Of a stretch of DNA of 64,000 nucleotides, positions 7,976 to 15,995 are shown piece by piece. The position numbers and the translations under genes were made by a program. Position 1 is the stretch's first letter. Every line of letters begins with the position of its first letter. The stretch covers positions 1,951,061 through 2,015,060 of the forward strand of contig NZ_JAGHKO010000001.1 of the NCBI RefSeq assembly GCF_017742245.1, read 5' to 3'. Source of the stretch: Niastella soli. Its GTDB lineage: Bacteria; Bacteroidota; Bacteroidia; Chitinophagales; Chitinophagaceae. The notes under the pieces were generated by a model. The model searched no databases and had not been told where the DNA came from. It saw only the letters and a list, made by a program, of their open reading frames with translations.

Positions 7976-9736
7976 ATGAAATTAAAACAACTTGAGATTA
8001 AAAGTAGATTTAAAAACCTGGTTGATTTTGTTATAGATTTTTCTAATAGATCCGGCACAACGGTTTTAATAGGAAATAATGGAAGCGGAAAGAGTAATAT
8101 TTTAGAAGCTATTAGCAGCATTTTTGCGGGGTTGTATGATAGAAGATTTAATCCTTCATTTAATTATAGTATCGATTACGAAATAAATAACTATGATGTT
8201 TCAATAACATATGAAGATGGGGAGTATGATTTTCGTGTCAACGGAAATGCTGAAAATATAAGAAATGAGTATTTACCAAGCCAAGTGATATGCTCCTATA
8301 GTGGAGAAGAGAACCGAATTTGGAAAAAATACTATTGGCCATTTTATGAAGAATATATAAAAGCGATACGGGGGGCTACTTTGCCAAATTCAAGAATGGT
8401 CTATGTAAATAAATATTATTGGAATATTGCTCTATTAATATTACACTTTCATGATTTCGACGTCTTCACCGATATTAGGGATTTTTGTCAAAAGACATTG
8501 GCTATAAATACTATTAAGCAAATAAAGTTCACTTTTGATACTGATAAAATTCGTGATTATTTAAAAAACCCAAATCCAATTACCGCATTTATTTCGGCTA
8601 TTAATCCTAATAGTGATGAAGTAGTTCCAATGAGTCTGAATGATTTTAAGGGCCAGACAAATCACCTGAATGAAAAGGATTTATTTAGATATTTAGCTGC
8701 GTCTTTCATGCCCAAAGATGATAAGTTAATCACAAAAATTGATTTTGTTTACAATAATAGTTTAGACTCGGATGATTTGAGTGAAGGGGAAAAGAAATTT
8801 CTTTTGCTTGTGTTAATATTGGAAGTTGTTGCTGATGAAAATTCTCTTATATTATTAGATGAGCCAGATAGTCATATTCATCTTTCAAGAAAAGAAGATA
8901 TTCGAAGTCTAATTTGTAAATATGTAAATCGTGAGAACATAATCACAACGCATTCTCCAACACTTACTCATAATTTTGATTTGAAGCATATTGTGATGCT
9001 GACTAAAAAGCAAAACAATGATGCGCAAATTGAGAGTAAAGAAAAGCAGGAAATTGTTTATGAATTGACTAAAGGTATTTGGAGTTATCAGGAGCAGAAT
9101 ATTTTTTTGTCATCCCAAAATGATATTCTACTTGTAGAAGGCAAGTCCGACGAAACATTTATTCGAAAAGCCTTAGAAGTCTTGCAACAATCTAATCCAA
9201 GGTATTCAAATTTAAGATTTGAGTTCCTGCCATGTGGAGGGGCCGATGGAGTTAAATTAGTGATAAGTAAATTTAAGCCTGCTTTTGGACAGCATATTAT
9301 TGCCTTGTTTGACGCAGATAAAGCCGGCTGGGATTCTATAAATAAGATTTTTGAAAGACAAAGGAATCCTTATAATAACACCAATTTCGGTAAATATAGA
9401 ACTAAAGATTCCGTTTATGTAGCAGTATTCCCTAAAAGAAAATTTTATAGGGGTGATGATAATTTTAACATTGAAGATTATTTTAGTAAACAGTTACTTA
9501 CAAAGTATGTGTTAGATACCTTTAAAAACCTTTCGTCAATAGTTACAAAAGATCATTTAAAGAGGAAACTCGAAAGGGAATGTAACAGCTTCCCCGATGA
9601 TGAATTCAAGCATTTCAGTATATTGTTTGACCTTCTATTAGAAATAAAATCAAAACCTAGCATAGTTCAACAACAGCAACCCAATACACACGTTAATACT
9701 CAAATAATAGCGGCTAATGCAGCTCAGACGCCTTGA
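7976..9736 (+). CDS. ABC-type ATPase fused to TOPRIM nuclease domain (OLD/GajA- or PARIS-like)
   Basis: Residues 1-385 form an SMC/ABC-like ATPase with Walker A GNNGSGKS (33-40), a signature-like LSEGE (268-272), Walker B LILLDEP (291-297) and a switch histidine in TTHS (His326). Residues about 384-510 are a TOPRIM domain: LLVEGKSD with Glu388, then FDADKAG with Asp446 and Asp448, and a later NIEDYF acidic motif. This is the order seen in OLD-family nucleases and GajA; it would equally fit a fusion of the PARIS proteins AriA (ATPase) and AriB (DUF4435 TOPRIM). No UvrD-like helicase or reverse transcriptase is adjacent, so it is not a standard Gabija or OLD-retron locus. It is the third gene of a tight operon and ends before an 18-bp terminator. 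Confidence 0.85.
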   Translation: MKLKQLEIKSRFKNLVDFVIDFSNRSGTTVLIGNNGSGKSNILEAISSIFAGLYDRRFNPSFNYSIDYEINNYDVSITYEDGEYDFRVNGNAENIRNEYLPSQVICSYSGEENRIWKKYYWPFYEEYIKAIRGATLPNSRMVYVNKYYWNIALLILHFHDFDVFTDIRDFCQKTLAINTIKQIKFTFDTDKIRDYLKNPNPITAFISAINPNSDEVVPMSLNDFKGQTNHLNEKDLFRYLAASFMPKDDKLITKIDFVYNNSLDSDDLSEGEKKFLLLVLILEVVADENSLILLDEPDSHIHLSRKEDIRSLICKYVNRENIITTHSPTLTHNFDLKHIVMLTKKQNNDAQIESKEKQEIVYELTKGIWSYQEQNIFLSSQNDILLVEGKSDETFIRKALEVLQQSNPRYSNLRFEFLPCGGADGVKLVISKFKPAFGQHIIALFDADKAGWDSINKIFERQRNPYNNTNFGKYRTKDSVYVAVFPKRKFYRGDDNFNIEDYFSKQLLTKYVLDTFKNLSSIVTKDHLKRKLERECNSFPDDEFKHFSILFDLLLEIKSKPSIVQQQQPNTHVNTQIIAANAAQTP

Positions 9737-9749
9737 ATTATTAGCAATA

Positions 9750-9796
9750 TTAAATAATCAGGTTACCTCTAATGATGGGGTAACCTGATTATTTAA
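9750..9796. terminator. Bidirectional terminator between defence operon and integrase
   Basis: A perfect 18-bp inverted repeat, TTAAATAATCAGGTTACC at 9750-9767 and its complement at 9779-9796, with an 11-nt loop, lies between two convergent genes. A/T-rich outer ends give U-rich tails on either strand. Confidence 0.8.
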
Positions 9797-9812
9797 AGTA
9801 GTTAACTTTTAT

Positions 9813-11054
9813 TTAAGGTAGACAATTCTTTTCTGCATCCAACTTCTCCCTCAACGCCTTCATATTCTGGCTCACCTTCTTCTGACTTACCTTAGCATAT
9901 ATCTGCGTTGTCTTGATGCTCTTATGTCCAAGGAGCTGGCTCACCGTTTCAATAGGTACATCATGTTCAAGGGTGATGGTGGTGGCAAACGTATGCCGCG
10001 CCATGTGGGTGGTTAAATGCTTTTTAATACCACATATAATCGCTATTTCTTTCAGGTAGCCATTATAGCATTGGTTGCTGTTTACCGGCAGTAAACGGTT
10101 CTTATTGATGCACCAGGGATGGTTTTTGTATTTGTCCAGTATATCAAGCGCAATGGGTAGGAGAGGAACCCGTTCCGGTGTACTGGTTTTGGCGCGATTC
10201 TTTACAATCCATTTTTCACCATCTATGCCGGTTATAATATCATCAGGTGTTAAACTGAATACATCCTGGTAAGCAAAGCCGGTATAACAGGAAAAGATAA
10301 ATACATCTCTTACCTCACCTAACCGGTCCATTTCGATTTCTTTCGCGTAAATGGCGGTTACTTCTTCCATCGTCAGCCTTTCACGCGGTGGTTCCTTGTA
10401 GGTGCATTTGAAACTGGCCAACGGATGCACAGCAAGCCATCCCTGGTCAACGGCAAATTTTAAGATCCGCTTAAATATGCGGATATACTTCATAGCGGTA
10501 TTGCTGCATCCTTTTTCATGCGTCATTAAAAAATGCTCAAAGTCTCCTGCAAAGGATGGCTTTATTTCCCGCAGCAGCATATCTGTACGCTTGAATTGAT
10601 GCTTTAAAAACTGCTTCACTTTTTCGCGGGTGGTGTGTACACAATTAAGGGAGCTTTTCGATTTCTGTCCGCTGCCTACTTTTTCGGCAAATCGGTCATA
10701 ATAGAAGTTCATCACGTCCTGTACATGCTTCTGGTTTTCATCAATGCCCAGGTATAGGTTCTTCAGGATCTCTGCGGTAATGGGTTTACCTAGTGCTTCT
10801 AATTGTAAGTACTTCTTGTGGAGGTCAGCTTTAATAAGGGTAAGCCGTCTGTTAATGGTTTGGACTTCTTCAGTTTTGCCTTTTACTAATTGTCCTTCTG
10901 AATCCCAGGCTTTGGGATCAACGTAAAGATTGGTTGATAATTCAACCCGTTTCTGATTAATGGTAAAGCGTAAATAAATGGCTGATTTGCCGTTCTTCCC
11001 ACGGCCCTTGAAAAGCCGGAACAGGATAAATAGGTTTTGATTTCCCTTCTTCAT
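9813..11054 (-). CDS. Tyrosine recombinase/integrase, Bacteroidota element type
   Basis: The protein (413 aa) has an arm-binding N-terminus (residues 5-95), a SAM-like core-binding domain (about 110-210) and a catalytic domain. His350-x-x-Arg353 (HMARH), His377 (LLGHKS) and the nucleophile Tyr386 (TTQIYAKV) are present. The first catalytic arginine, usually after the TG in a TGLR-like motif, is not there: the segment reads SCYTGFAYQDV, as in many Bacteroides CTnDOT-like integrases. It should integrate and, with an excisionase, excise the element at the tRNA-Arg site 274 bp away. It is convergent with the defence operon. Confidence 0.93.
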   Translation of the reverse strand: MKKGNQNLFILFRLFKGRGKNGKSAIYLRFTINQKRVELSTNLYVDPKAWDSEGQLVKGKTEEVQTINRRLTLIKADLHKKYLQLEALGKPITAEILKNLYLGIDENQKHVQDVMNFYYDRFAEKVGSGQKSKSSLNCVHTTREKVKQFLKHQFKRTDMLLREIKPSFAGDFEHFLMTHEKGCSNTAMKYIRIFKRILKFAVDQGWLAVHPLASFKCTYKEPPRERLTMEEVTAIYAKEIEMDRLGEVRDVFIFSCYTGFAYQDVFSLTPDDIITGIDGEKWIVKNRAKTSTPERVPLLPIALDILDKYKNHPWCINKNRLLPVNSNQCYNGYLKEIAIICGIKKHLTTHMARHTFATTITLEHDVPIETVSQLLGHKSIKTTQIYAKVSQKKVSQNMKALREKLDAEKNCLP

Positions 11055-11157
11055 ACAAACAAATTTTTGTTAACCGAATATTGTTTCCATCGCTCAAGTC
11101 CTCTCTTCACTTACTTTTTTCGGTCAAACCCAATCGCAGCAAGGGTTTCGGAACTTG

Positions 11158-11204
11158 GAGGGAGCAAAATAAAAAATTATGCTCTGCTCCCTTCATGCTC
11201 CCTC
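11158..11204. repeat. Iterated TGCTCCCTY half-sites near integrase (candidate arm sites)
   Basis: TGCTCCCTT and TGCTCCCTC occur in tandem 11 bp apart (11185 and 11196), and the inverted copy GAGGGAGCA lies at 11158-11166. They sit between the integrase gene and the tRNA-Arg attachment region, where integrase arm-type sites are expected. Confidence 0.45.
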
Positions 11205-11250
11205 GAAGCGGTTGTATGAACAGGTAAACCCATGTTAATCTTTGTCGCCC

Positions 11251-11290
11251 AAAAACAAAAAACCCGTACAAAATCAAGATTTTATACGGG
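11251..11290 (-). terminator. Terminator of tRNA-Arg
   Basis: Read leftward, a hairpin with outer stem CCCGTA/TACGGG and inner AAAATC/GATTTT (11263-11290) is followed by TTTTTTGTTTTT. It lies 37 bp after the tRNA 3' end. Confidence 0.8.
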
Positions 11291-11327
11291 CAATTAAACT
11301 TTCGTTACTACAATTGAACTTAGAGAG

Positions 11328-11399
11328 TGGTCTCGTCCAGAATCGAACTGGAATATCAAGTTCCGGAGACTTGCGTACTATCCATTGTACTACGAGACC
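11328..11399 (-). tRNA. tRNA-Arg, anticodon CCG
   Basis: The minus strand folds into a standard cloverleaf of 72 nt: acceptor stem GGTCTCG/CGAGACC, D stem GTAC/GTAC, anticodon stem CAAGT/ACTTG with loop CTCCGGA (anticodon CCG), T stem TCCAG/CTGGA with loop TTCGATT, and discriminator A. CCA is not encoded. The integrase and mobile element lie directly on its 3' side, so it is the likely attachment gene. Confidence 0.93.
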
Positions 11400-11440
11400 A
11401 GTTTTAATGCTTTTTTAAACCGAATCCGAAGTTCGGGCGG

Positions 11441-11448
11441 CAAATCTA
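11441..11448 (-). promoter_or_regulatory. Possible -7 element of tRNA-Arg promoter
   Basis: On the minus strand TAGATTTG matches the Bacteroidota -7 consensus TAnnTTTG, about 40 bp before the mature tRNA 5' end. No -33 TTG was found at the expected distance. Confidence 0.35.
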
Positions 11449-11589
11449 CACTAAAATTGCCAAATCTCCGAAAGGTTGAAAATTAATACAGTAATAATGG
11501 TGAAAAACGTGCTTGCGGGCTTTGAGAGTCAGGTCAATTTTGCAAAAACCAGGGACCGGTTACACATAAATGATTTAGTACATTTGAAT

Positions 11590-12618
11590 ATGAAGCTGCC
11601 ACGCCCCAGATGGTTCTTATCTATCGCATTTATCACCCAGTTTCTATTCTGGCTTACCAGCCTCTTACTGGTGATATATGTGGCGGCTACAAATCAACAT
11701 AAGGAAAGTGTGGGGCTTTACTCAGCATTATTGATGGGCTGCCACCTCACCAACTTTTACGTCGTTTACAGCTTCCTGGTCCCCCGTTACTATAATAAAA
11801 ATAACAAGCTGCTGGCTGCTGGTTTACTGACTCTGATAATAGTATTAACCTACCTGAGGGGTTTAATTGAACACCAGTTTACTGATGGTTCCTATGTATT
11901 GGCGGCACATTATCTGAATGGGAAAGCCGGATTGGGCGGCGTTCTTTTTGCCGAGATCTTTATTGCCGCCTTTGCCTTTCTGCTGCGGTTGTCGTTAAAT
12001 TATGAAATTGAGCGGGCAAGGGCCATCGAGTTAGAAAATCTCCACCTGCAATTAGAGCTTCGTTTCCTGAAAGCGCAAATGAATCCGCATTTTTTGTTTA
12101 ACACGTTGAATAATATTTATTCCCTTATCGTGATTAAATCTGATAAAGCGGAAACGGCCCTGATGCGGTTATCTGACCTGCTACGCTATATGTTATATGA
12201 AAGTTCCGGAAAAGTAAATCTGCAAAAGGAATTAAACGTTTTATATGCCTATATAGAGCTGTTTCAATTGCGGTTTGAGCAGGATCTGCCTATAGAGATC
12301 ATTAATGAAGTGGATTGCCAGGCGGAAATAGAATCCCTGTTATTGATACCCTTTATGGAAAATGCAATAAAACATTCAGCCGTTGGGGTGCAGCCGGAAT
12401 CTACTGTATTTATGAAAATTACCAGTCCGGGAAAAGATAAGCTGAATATATACATGCACAACACGAAAGCCAATCCCCCTATTCATCAGGAGGTGGGCGG
12501 GATCGGGCTGGTCAATATAAAAAAGCGCCTGGAGATACTCTATCCCGATAAACATGAACTGATCATCGATGAAAATGATCACACTTTTTCAATTCACCTG
12601 ACTATTAAGGTCATTTAA
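11590..12618 (+). CDS. LytS/YehU-type sensor histidine kinase
   Basis: Four predicted membrane segments (within residues 10-135) lead into a short coiled coil and a His_kinase domain of the LytS type. The phosphoacceptor region reads LKAQMNPHFLFNTLNNIYSL with the histidine in NPHFLF; an ATPase N box (PFMENAIKHS) and a G box (GGIGLVNIKKRL) follow. No cognate LytTR response regulator is adjacent. The frame is open from TTG 11476 with an ATG at 11497; ATG 11590 is chosen because the first membrane helix begins just after it. TACATTTG at 11579-11586 lies 3 nt before this start. The gene ends 5 bp from the convergent cobC. Confidence 0.85.
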   Translation: MKLPRPRWFLSIAFITQFLFWLTSLLLVIYVAATNQHKESVGLYSALLMGCHLTNFYVVYSFLVPRYYNKNNKLLAAGLLTLIIVLTYLRGLIEHQFTDGSYVLAAHYLNGKAGLGGVLFAEIFIAAFAFLLRLSLNYEIERARAIELENLHLQLELRFLKAQMNPHFLFNTLNNIYSLIVIKSDKAETALMRLSDLLRYMLYESSGKVNLQKELNVLYAYIELFQLRFEQDLPIEIINEVDCQAEIESLLLIPFMENAIKHSAVGVQPESTVFMKITSPGKDKLNIYMHNTKANPPIHQEVGGIGLVNIKKRLEILYPDKHELIIDENDHTFSIHLTIKVI

Positions 12619-12623
12619 AAGGG

Positions 12624-13241
12624 TTAACCGCCTGATTGCTTTTTAAAATTACTGGGTTTGTGCTGCTCCTTTTCGGTAGTGACATGATGCAGGGTGTTAT
12701 ACTGTAACCCTGTAGAGCTGGCCTGTAATTGCATTACACAGCCATAGCTGATCTTAAAGGCCCCAAATGAATCAACCAGTGGCGTTTTTGTAATGTGCGA
12801 TAAAATACTTCTAATAACGCCGCCATGCGTAACGATCGCTACCGGGTGGGGGCCCTCGGCGATCCGGGTGAAACACTGTGTGACCCGACTATGCATTTGT
12901 ATATAACTCTCACCACCGGGAATGGTTACGTTTACGAAATCTTTCATCCAGGGGTCAATGATCTCAGGGGCTATGGCATCCCAATGTATGCCTTCCCATT
13001 CCCCGCAAGCCAGTTCCATCAGGTCAGGTTCCAGGTTGATGGTGCTAGCGGGAAATAAAAAGCTGGCCAGTTTATGACACCTGATGAGCGGACTGCTATA
13101 CACCTGCTCAATGCCTGCAGGAAGGGCTTTTTGTATCTCAATGGCCTCCGCTTCAAAAGAATCTGTTACATCAATATTCAACTGACCGTAACAAATGCCT
13201 TTTTCAATAAGCGGGGTAGTATGTCGAATAAGATATATCAT
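12624..13241 (-). CDS. cobC: Alpha-ribazole phosphatase family protein CobC
   Basis: The histidine phosphatase signature IRHTTP starts at residue 5, and the later catalytic segment THGGVIRS contains the second histidine. In the cobalamin pathway this enzyme removes phosphate from alpha-ribazole 5'-phosphate or adenosylcobalamin 5'-phosphate. Assignment to CobC rather than another phosphoglycerate-mutase-like protein rests on the operon: its start overlaps the end of cobS by 4 bp (ATGA). It is the last gene of the riboswitch-led cluster. Confidence 0.85.
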   Translation of the reverse strand: MIYLIRHTTPLIEKGICYGQLNIDVTDSFEAEAIEIQKALPAGIEQVYSSPLIRCHKLASFLFPASTINLEPDLMELACGEWEGIHWDAIAPEIIDPWMKDFVNVTIPGGESYIQMHSRVTQCFTRIAEGPHPVAIVTHGGVIRSILSHITKTPLVDSFGAFKISYGCVMQLQASSTGLQYNTLHHVTTEKEQHKPSNFKKQSGG

Positions 13242-14050
13242 ATAACGTAACGCCAGATAATGATCATGCCTAAGTAAAAACTCAATTCACTAACCTGTTG
13301 AATGGCGCCCAGGCAATCGCCGGTATAACCACCGATCCATTTTTTAAAATATTTTGCCAGACTGAATGCAATATACACCACTGGGATAATGGCCAGTAAA
13401 AATTGCCAGCTCATAAAGGCAAATGGTATCAGCGCCGTAATAATGGGCACAAATAATGCCGGGAATGTTGGCTTTTGGGCGGCCGTGGGTTTAGATTTAC
13501 TGTTATCAGGATCGGTTACATACTCATAATAGCGCATCACCAGCACGGGCATCAGCCTGCTTACCGAATGGGCAGCCAACAGCGTCAATAAAAAATAGCG
13601 GTAATTGTAAAAGATATTTATTGAAGGTTCGTGCAGGTCAGGCGTGAACTTGGGCAATTCCTTTAGCAATAAGAATTTGCAGAGCAGAATGGCCATCATG
13701 CCAATTACCCCATACGATCCCAAGCGGCTGTCTTTCATGATCAGCAGGATCTTTTCTTTCGTCCAGCCCCCGCCAAAGGCGTCACACACATCGGCAAACC
13801 CATCTTCATGAAAAGCGCCGGTAGTTAATATACCCGCAATGATAGAGGCTGCAAGGGCAATGTCTTCACTGATGTATTTATTGAAAATTAGGAAGGCCAA
13901 TCCGCTAAGTCCGGCTACCATCCAGCCGATCAACGGGAAATAGCGGACTGATTTTTCCAGGTAGTCTGGCGAATGATCGGTAAAACGCGGAACGGGTAAC
14001 CGCGTAAGAAACATCATGGCCGTAAAAAATATGCGTAGTTCTTTTTTCAT
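13238..14050 (-). CDS. cobS: Adenosylcobinamide-GDP ribazoletransferase CobS
   Basis: A 270-residue integral membrane enzyme with about six hydrophobic segments. The conserved cytoplasmic loop reads EDGFADVCDAFGGGW followed by KDSRLGSYG (about residues 80-115), the diagnostic CobS motif with metal-binding aspartates. It joins adenosylcobinamide-GDP and alpha-ribazole(-phosphate) to make cobalamin(-phosphate) at the inner membrane. The loop near residues 160-170 (TDPDNSKSKPTAAQK) is longer than in short homologues. Coupled to cobC by overlap and 37 bp after cobT. Confidence 0.95.
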   Translation of the reverse strand: MKKELRIFFTAMMFLTRLPVPRFTDHSPDYLEKSVRYFPLIGWMVAGLSGLAFLIFNKYISEDIALAASIIAGILTTGAFHEDGFADVCDAFGGGWTKEKILLIMKDSRLGSYGVIGMMAILLCKFLLLKELPKFTPDLHEPSINIFYNYRYFLLTLLAAHSVSRLMPVLVMRYYEYVTDPDNSKSKPTAAQKPTFPALFVPIITALIPFAFMSWQFLLAIIPVVYIAFSLAKYFKKWIGGYTGDCLGAIQQVSELSFYLGMIIIWRYVI

Positions 14051-14087
14051 GGTCGGTAATTAAGCAAGGAATTGGTACCAAAGGTAT

Positions 14088-15182
14088 TTAGCGTTCCGCG
14101 TTCTGCGTACTTACGCCAGCGCTTTCAAAGCTGGCCATTTCGTTCAGGAAGTTAACGGCTGCCTGTATCATGGGCATGGCCAGTGCGGCCCCTGTACCTT
14201 CACCCAGCCGCATAGAAAGATGCAACAGGGGCGTAACACCCAGGTGTCGTAATAACTTTTCATGACCGGCCTCATGGCTGGTGTGTGCAAAAATACAATG
14301 ATCGGTCAGGGTCGTCCAATCGGGCACAGGCGATGGTTGTTTGGTTGCTCTGAATATTTCATTGGCTATCAGCATGGCCGCCGTTGCAATAAAACCATCC
14401 ACCAATACGATCAGCTGAAGTTGAACGGCTTCCAGATAAGCACCGGCCATCATTGCGATCTCAAAACCGCCTACCCGCGATAGCAGGTCAATAGGTTGTT
14501 GGCTTAATTCATTTAATGTATGTTTTTTGAAAACCTCCTGAAGCGTGTCGATCTTTTTTTGCAATTGATCATCATTCAAACCGGCCCCTCTGCCTGTAAA
14601 TTCAACAACAGGCAATCCGGTTATGGCACTCATGATCAACGTGGCTGAGGAGGTATTGCCAATGCCCATTTCTCCAAACCCAATGCAATTGCAGCCATCG
14701 ACAGTTAACTGGCGCACGATCGATCTTCCCTTTTCGATGGCTTGTTCCGCTTCTGCAATGGTCATAGCGGGCTCATTCAAATAATTCTTTGTTCCATACC
14801 CTATCTTGGCATTTAATACTTCGGTTGAATGGGAGGTGAAATCAAAATTTACACCTGCATCCACCACCTTTAGGGTTAATTGATTTTGCCGGCAGAATAC
14901 ATTGATGGCGGCGCCGCCATGCGCAAAGTTCAACACCATTTGAGCTGTTACTTCTTGAGGATAGGCATTTACCAACCCTGTTTGGGCAATACCATGATCG
15001 CCTGCAAACACCACAATATGAGGTTGCCGGATCACCGGTTTTGTTGTTTGCTGGATCAAACCAATCTGCAGGGCTATTTCTTCCAGGCGACCTAGCGCCC
15101 CTAAAGGTTTTGTTTTATTATCTATCGTATGTTGAAGCTGTTGCTTTAAGGCTGATTCCTTTTTCATTTCGCTGTTTTTCAT
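14088..15182 (-). CDS. cobT: Nicotinate-nucleotide--dimethylbenzimidazole phosphoribosyltransferase CobT
   Basis: The family hallmarks are present: NKTKPLGALGRLEEIA near the N-terminus, VVFAGDHGIA, FGEMGIGNTS, and LGEGTGAALAMP near the C-terminus, where the Glu is the catalytic base. It makes alpha-ribazole 5'-phosphate from nicotinate mononucleotide and the lower-ligand base. The frame opens at 15221 inside the DUF71 gene; the ATG at 15182 removes that overlap and gives 364 residues, close to the usual 350. Same strand and operon as cobS. Confidence 0.95.
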   Translation of the reverse strand: MKNSEMKKESALKQQLQHTIDNKTKPLGALGRLEEIALQIGLIQQTTKPVIRQPHIVVFAGDHGIAQTGLVNAYPQEVTAQMVLNFAHGGAAINVFCRQNQLTLKVVDAGVNFDFTSHSTEVLNAKIGYGTKNYLNEPAMTIAEAEQAIEKGRSIVRQLTVDGCNCIGFGEMGIGNTSSATLIMSAITGLPVVEFTGRGAGLNDDQLQKKIDTLQEVFKKHTLNELSQQPIDLLSRVGGFEIAMMAGAYLEAVQLQLIVLVDGFIATAAMLIANEIFRATKQPSPVPDWTTLTDHCIFAHTSHEAGHEKLLRHLGVTPLLHLSMRLGEGTGAALAMPMIQAAVNFLNEMASFESAGVSTQNAER

Positions 15183-15199
15183 GCTGAATGTATCATTTC

Positions 15200-15934
15200 T
15201 TAACCAGGTAACAGATCGCAAAAATAGAACCCATACTCCGAAGGCTGGTCCATAGGGTTACAGGTATCGGCTGCCTGTTGCGGCGCCTGGTAGGTTCTAT
15301 ATACAATATCGCCGCTGGTAAATGGGATGGGGTGTTTGAAAATGGGACCATCAAAAACGAAAGAATGGTATTCGCCATTTTCTCCACATACATCCACGTT
15401 AGGGGGCAGATCACGAACAAAAGATTCATCTATGAGGCGCCCGCAAAAGTTTTTATCCAGGAATTTGGTATTCACACATACAATGATGGCTTTGAAACCC
15501 AATTGCAGGAATTCCTGCATCAACTGCGTGGTTGAGATTTTCCATAGGGGAAACACACATTGGATGTCAACCGTGGCCAGTTTTTCTTCCCGATATCGTT
15601 TCAGGTCTTCCAGGAAAATATCTCCAAATACGGCATGGCTGTAGCCATTGTTTTTTAAGGCGGTTACTTTATTCATCATCGCCTGTTCATATTCCTGCAT
15701 GCCTGGTTGTTCGGGCAATTCAATGGTTTGCAGGGGGAGGCCAATAGACGCCGCTTGTGCCTCCAGCAAAGAACGGCGTACGCCATGCATGGAGATCCGG
15801 TCATGCGCTGCATTCACACTGGTGAGCAAACAATCAACCTGGTACTGATTATCCTGTTGTATATAATGTAAGCAAAGCGATGAATCTTTTCCACCGCTCC
15901 AATTCATATAAGATCTTGCTGAAGCTGCCATCAC
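15200..15934 (-). CDS. DUF71/diphthine-ammonia-ligase-like PP-loop ATPase
   Basis: The N-terminus carries the PP-loop SGGKDSS (about residues 13-19), and the 244-residue protein follows the Diphthami_syn_2 (DUF71) layout, including the ENGEYHSFVFDGPIF block near residue 200. In eukaryotes and archaea this family amidates diphthine on EF2, but bacteria lack diphthamide. Location between cobU and cobT in a riboswitch-controlled operon suggests an ATP-dependent amidation or related step on corrinoid or lower-ligand substrates. That role is inference from context; the fold assignment is firm. Confidence 0.85.
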   Translation of the reverse strand: MMAASARSYMNWSGGKDSSLCLHYIQQDNQYQVDCLLTSVNAAHDRISMHGVRRSLLEAQAASIGLPLQTIELPEQPGMQEYEQAMMNKVTALKNNGYSHAVFGDIFLEDLKRYREEKLATVDIQCVFPLWKISTTQLMQEFLQLGFKAIIVCVNTKFLDKNFCGRLIDESFVRDLPPNVDVCGENGEYHSFVFDGPIFKHPIPFTSGDIVYRTYQAPQQAADTCNPMDQPSEYGFYFCDLLPG

Positions 15935-15974
15935 AAAATGTTACTATTAGTTTTGAGCTTAAAACATAGGGAAT

Positions 15975-15995
15975 CATTGCCTATTGCCCATTCAC
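15975..15995. repeat. Short heptamer array overlapping the cobU stop
   Basis: Three consecutive 7-mers, CATTGCC, TATTGCC and CATTCAC, belong to the period-7 repeat family seen across the window. The last unit contains the stop codon of cobU. Confidence 0.55.

Larger units (their letters stand above)
1..11327. mobile_element. Integrative mobilizable element next to tRNA-Arg (left end outside window)
   Basis: The stretch carries a tyrosine integrase reading away from a tRNA-Arg gene, a relaxase with its accessory protein, a truncated primase, an S24-type repressor and a restriction/ATPase cargo operon. No conjugation (tra) genes are visible, so it would need transfer machinery from elsewhere. 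The right boundary is placed at the 3' end of the tRNA because Bacteroidota elements of this type use such sites. No second copy of the tRNA 3' end was found in the window, so the left boundary is unknown and may lie before position 1. The cargo operon is visibly richer in A and T than the mobilization genes, suggesting nested acquisition. Confidence 0.75.

Noticed and set aside
7976-9736. Standard Gabija system
   Set aside because: A GajA-like protein is present but no UvrD-like GajB helicase is adjacent; the neighbours are an R-M enzyme and an integrase.
11037-11219. 60-residue plus-strand frame between integrase and tRNA
   Set aside because: It overlaps the integrase start and the candidate arm sites; no coding features.
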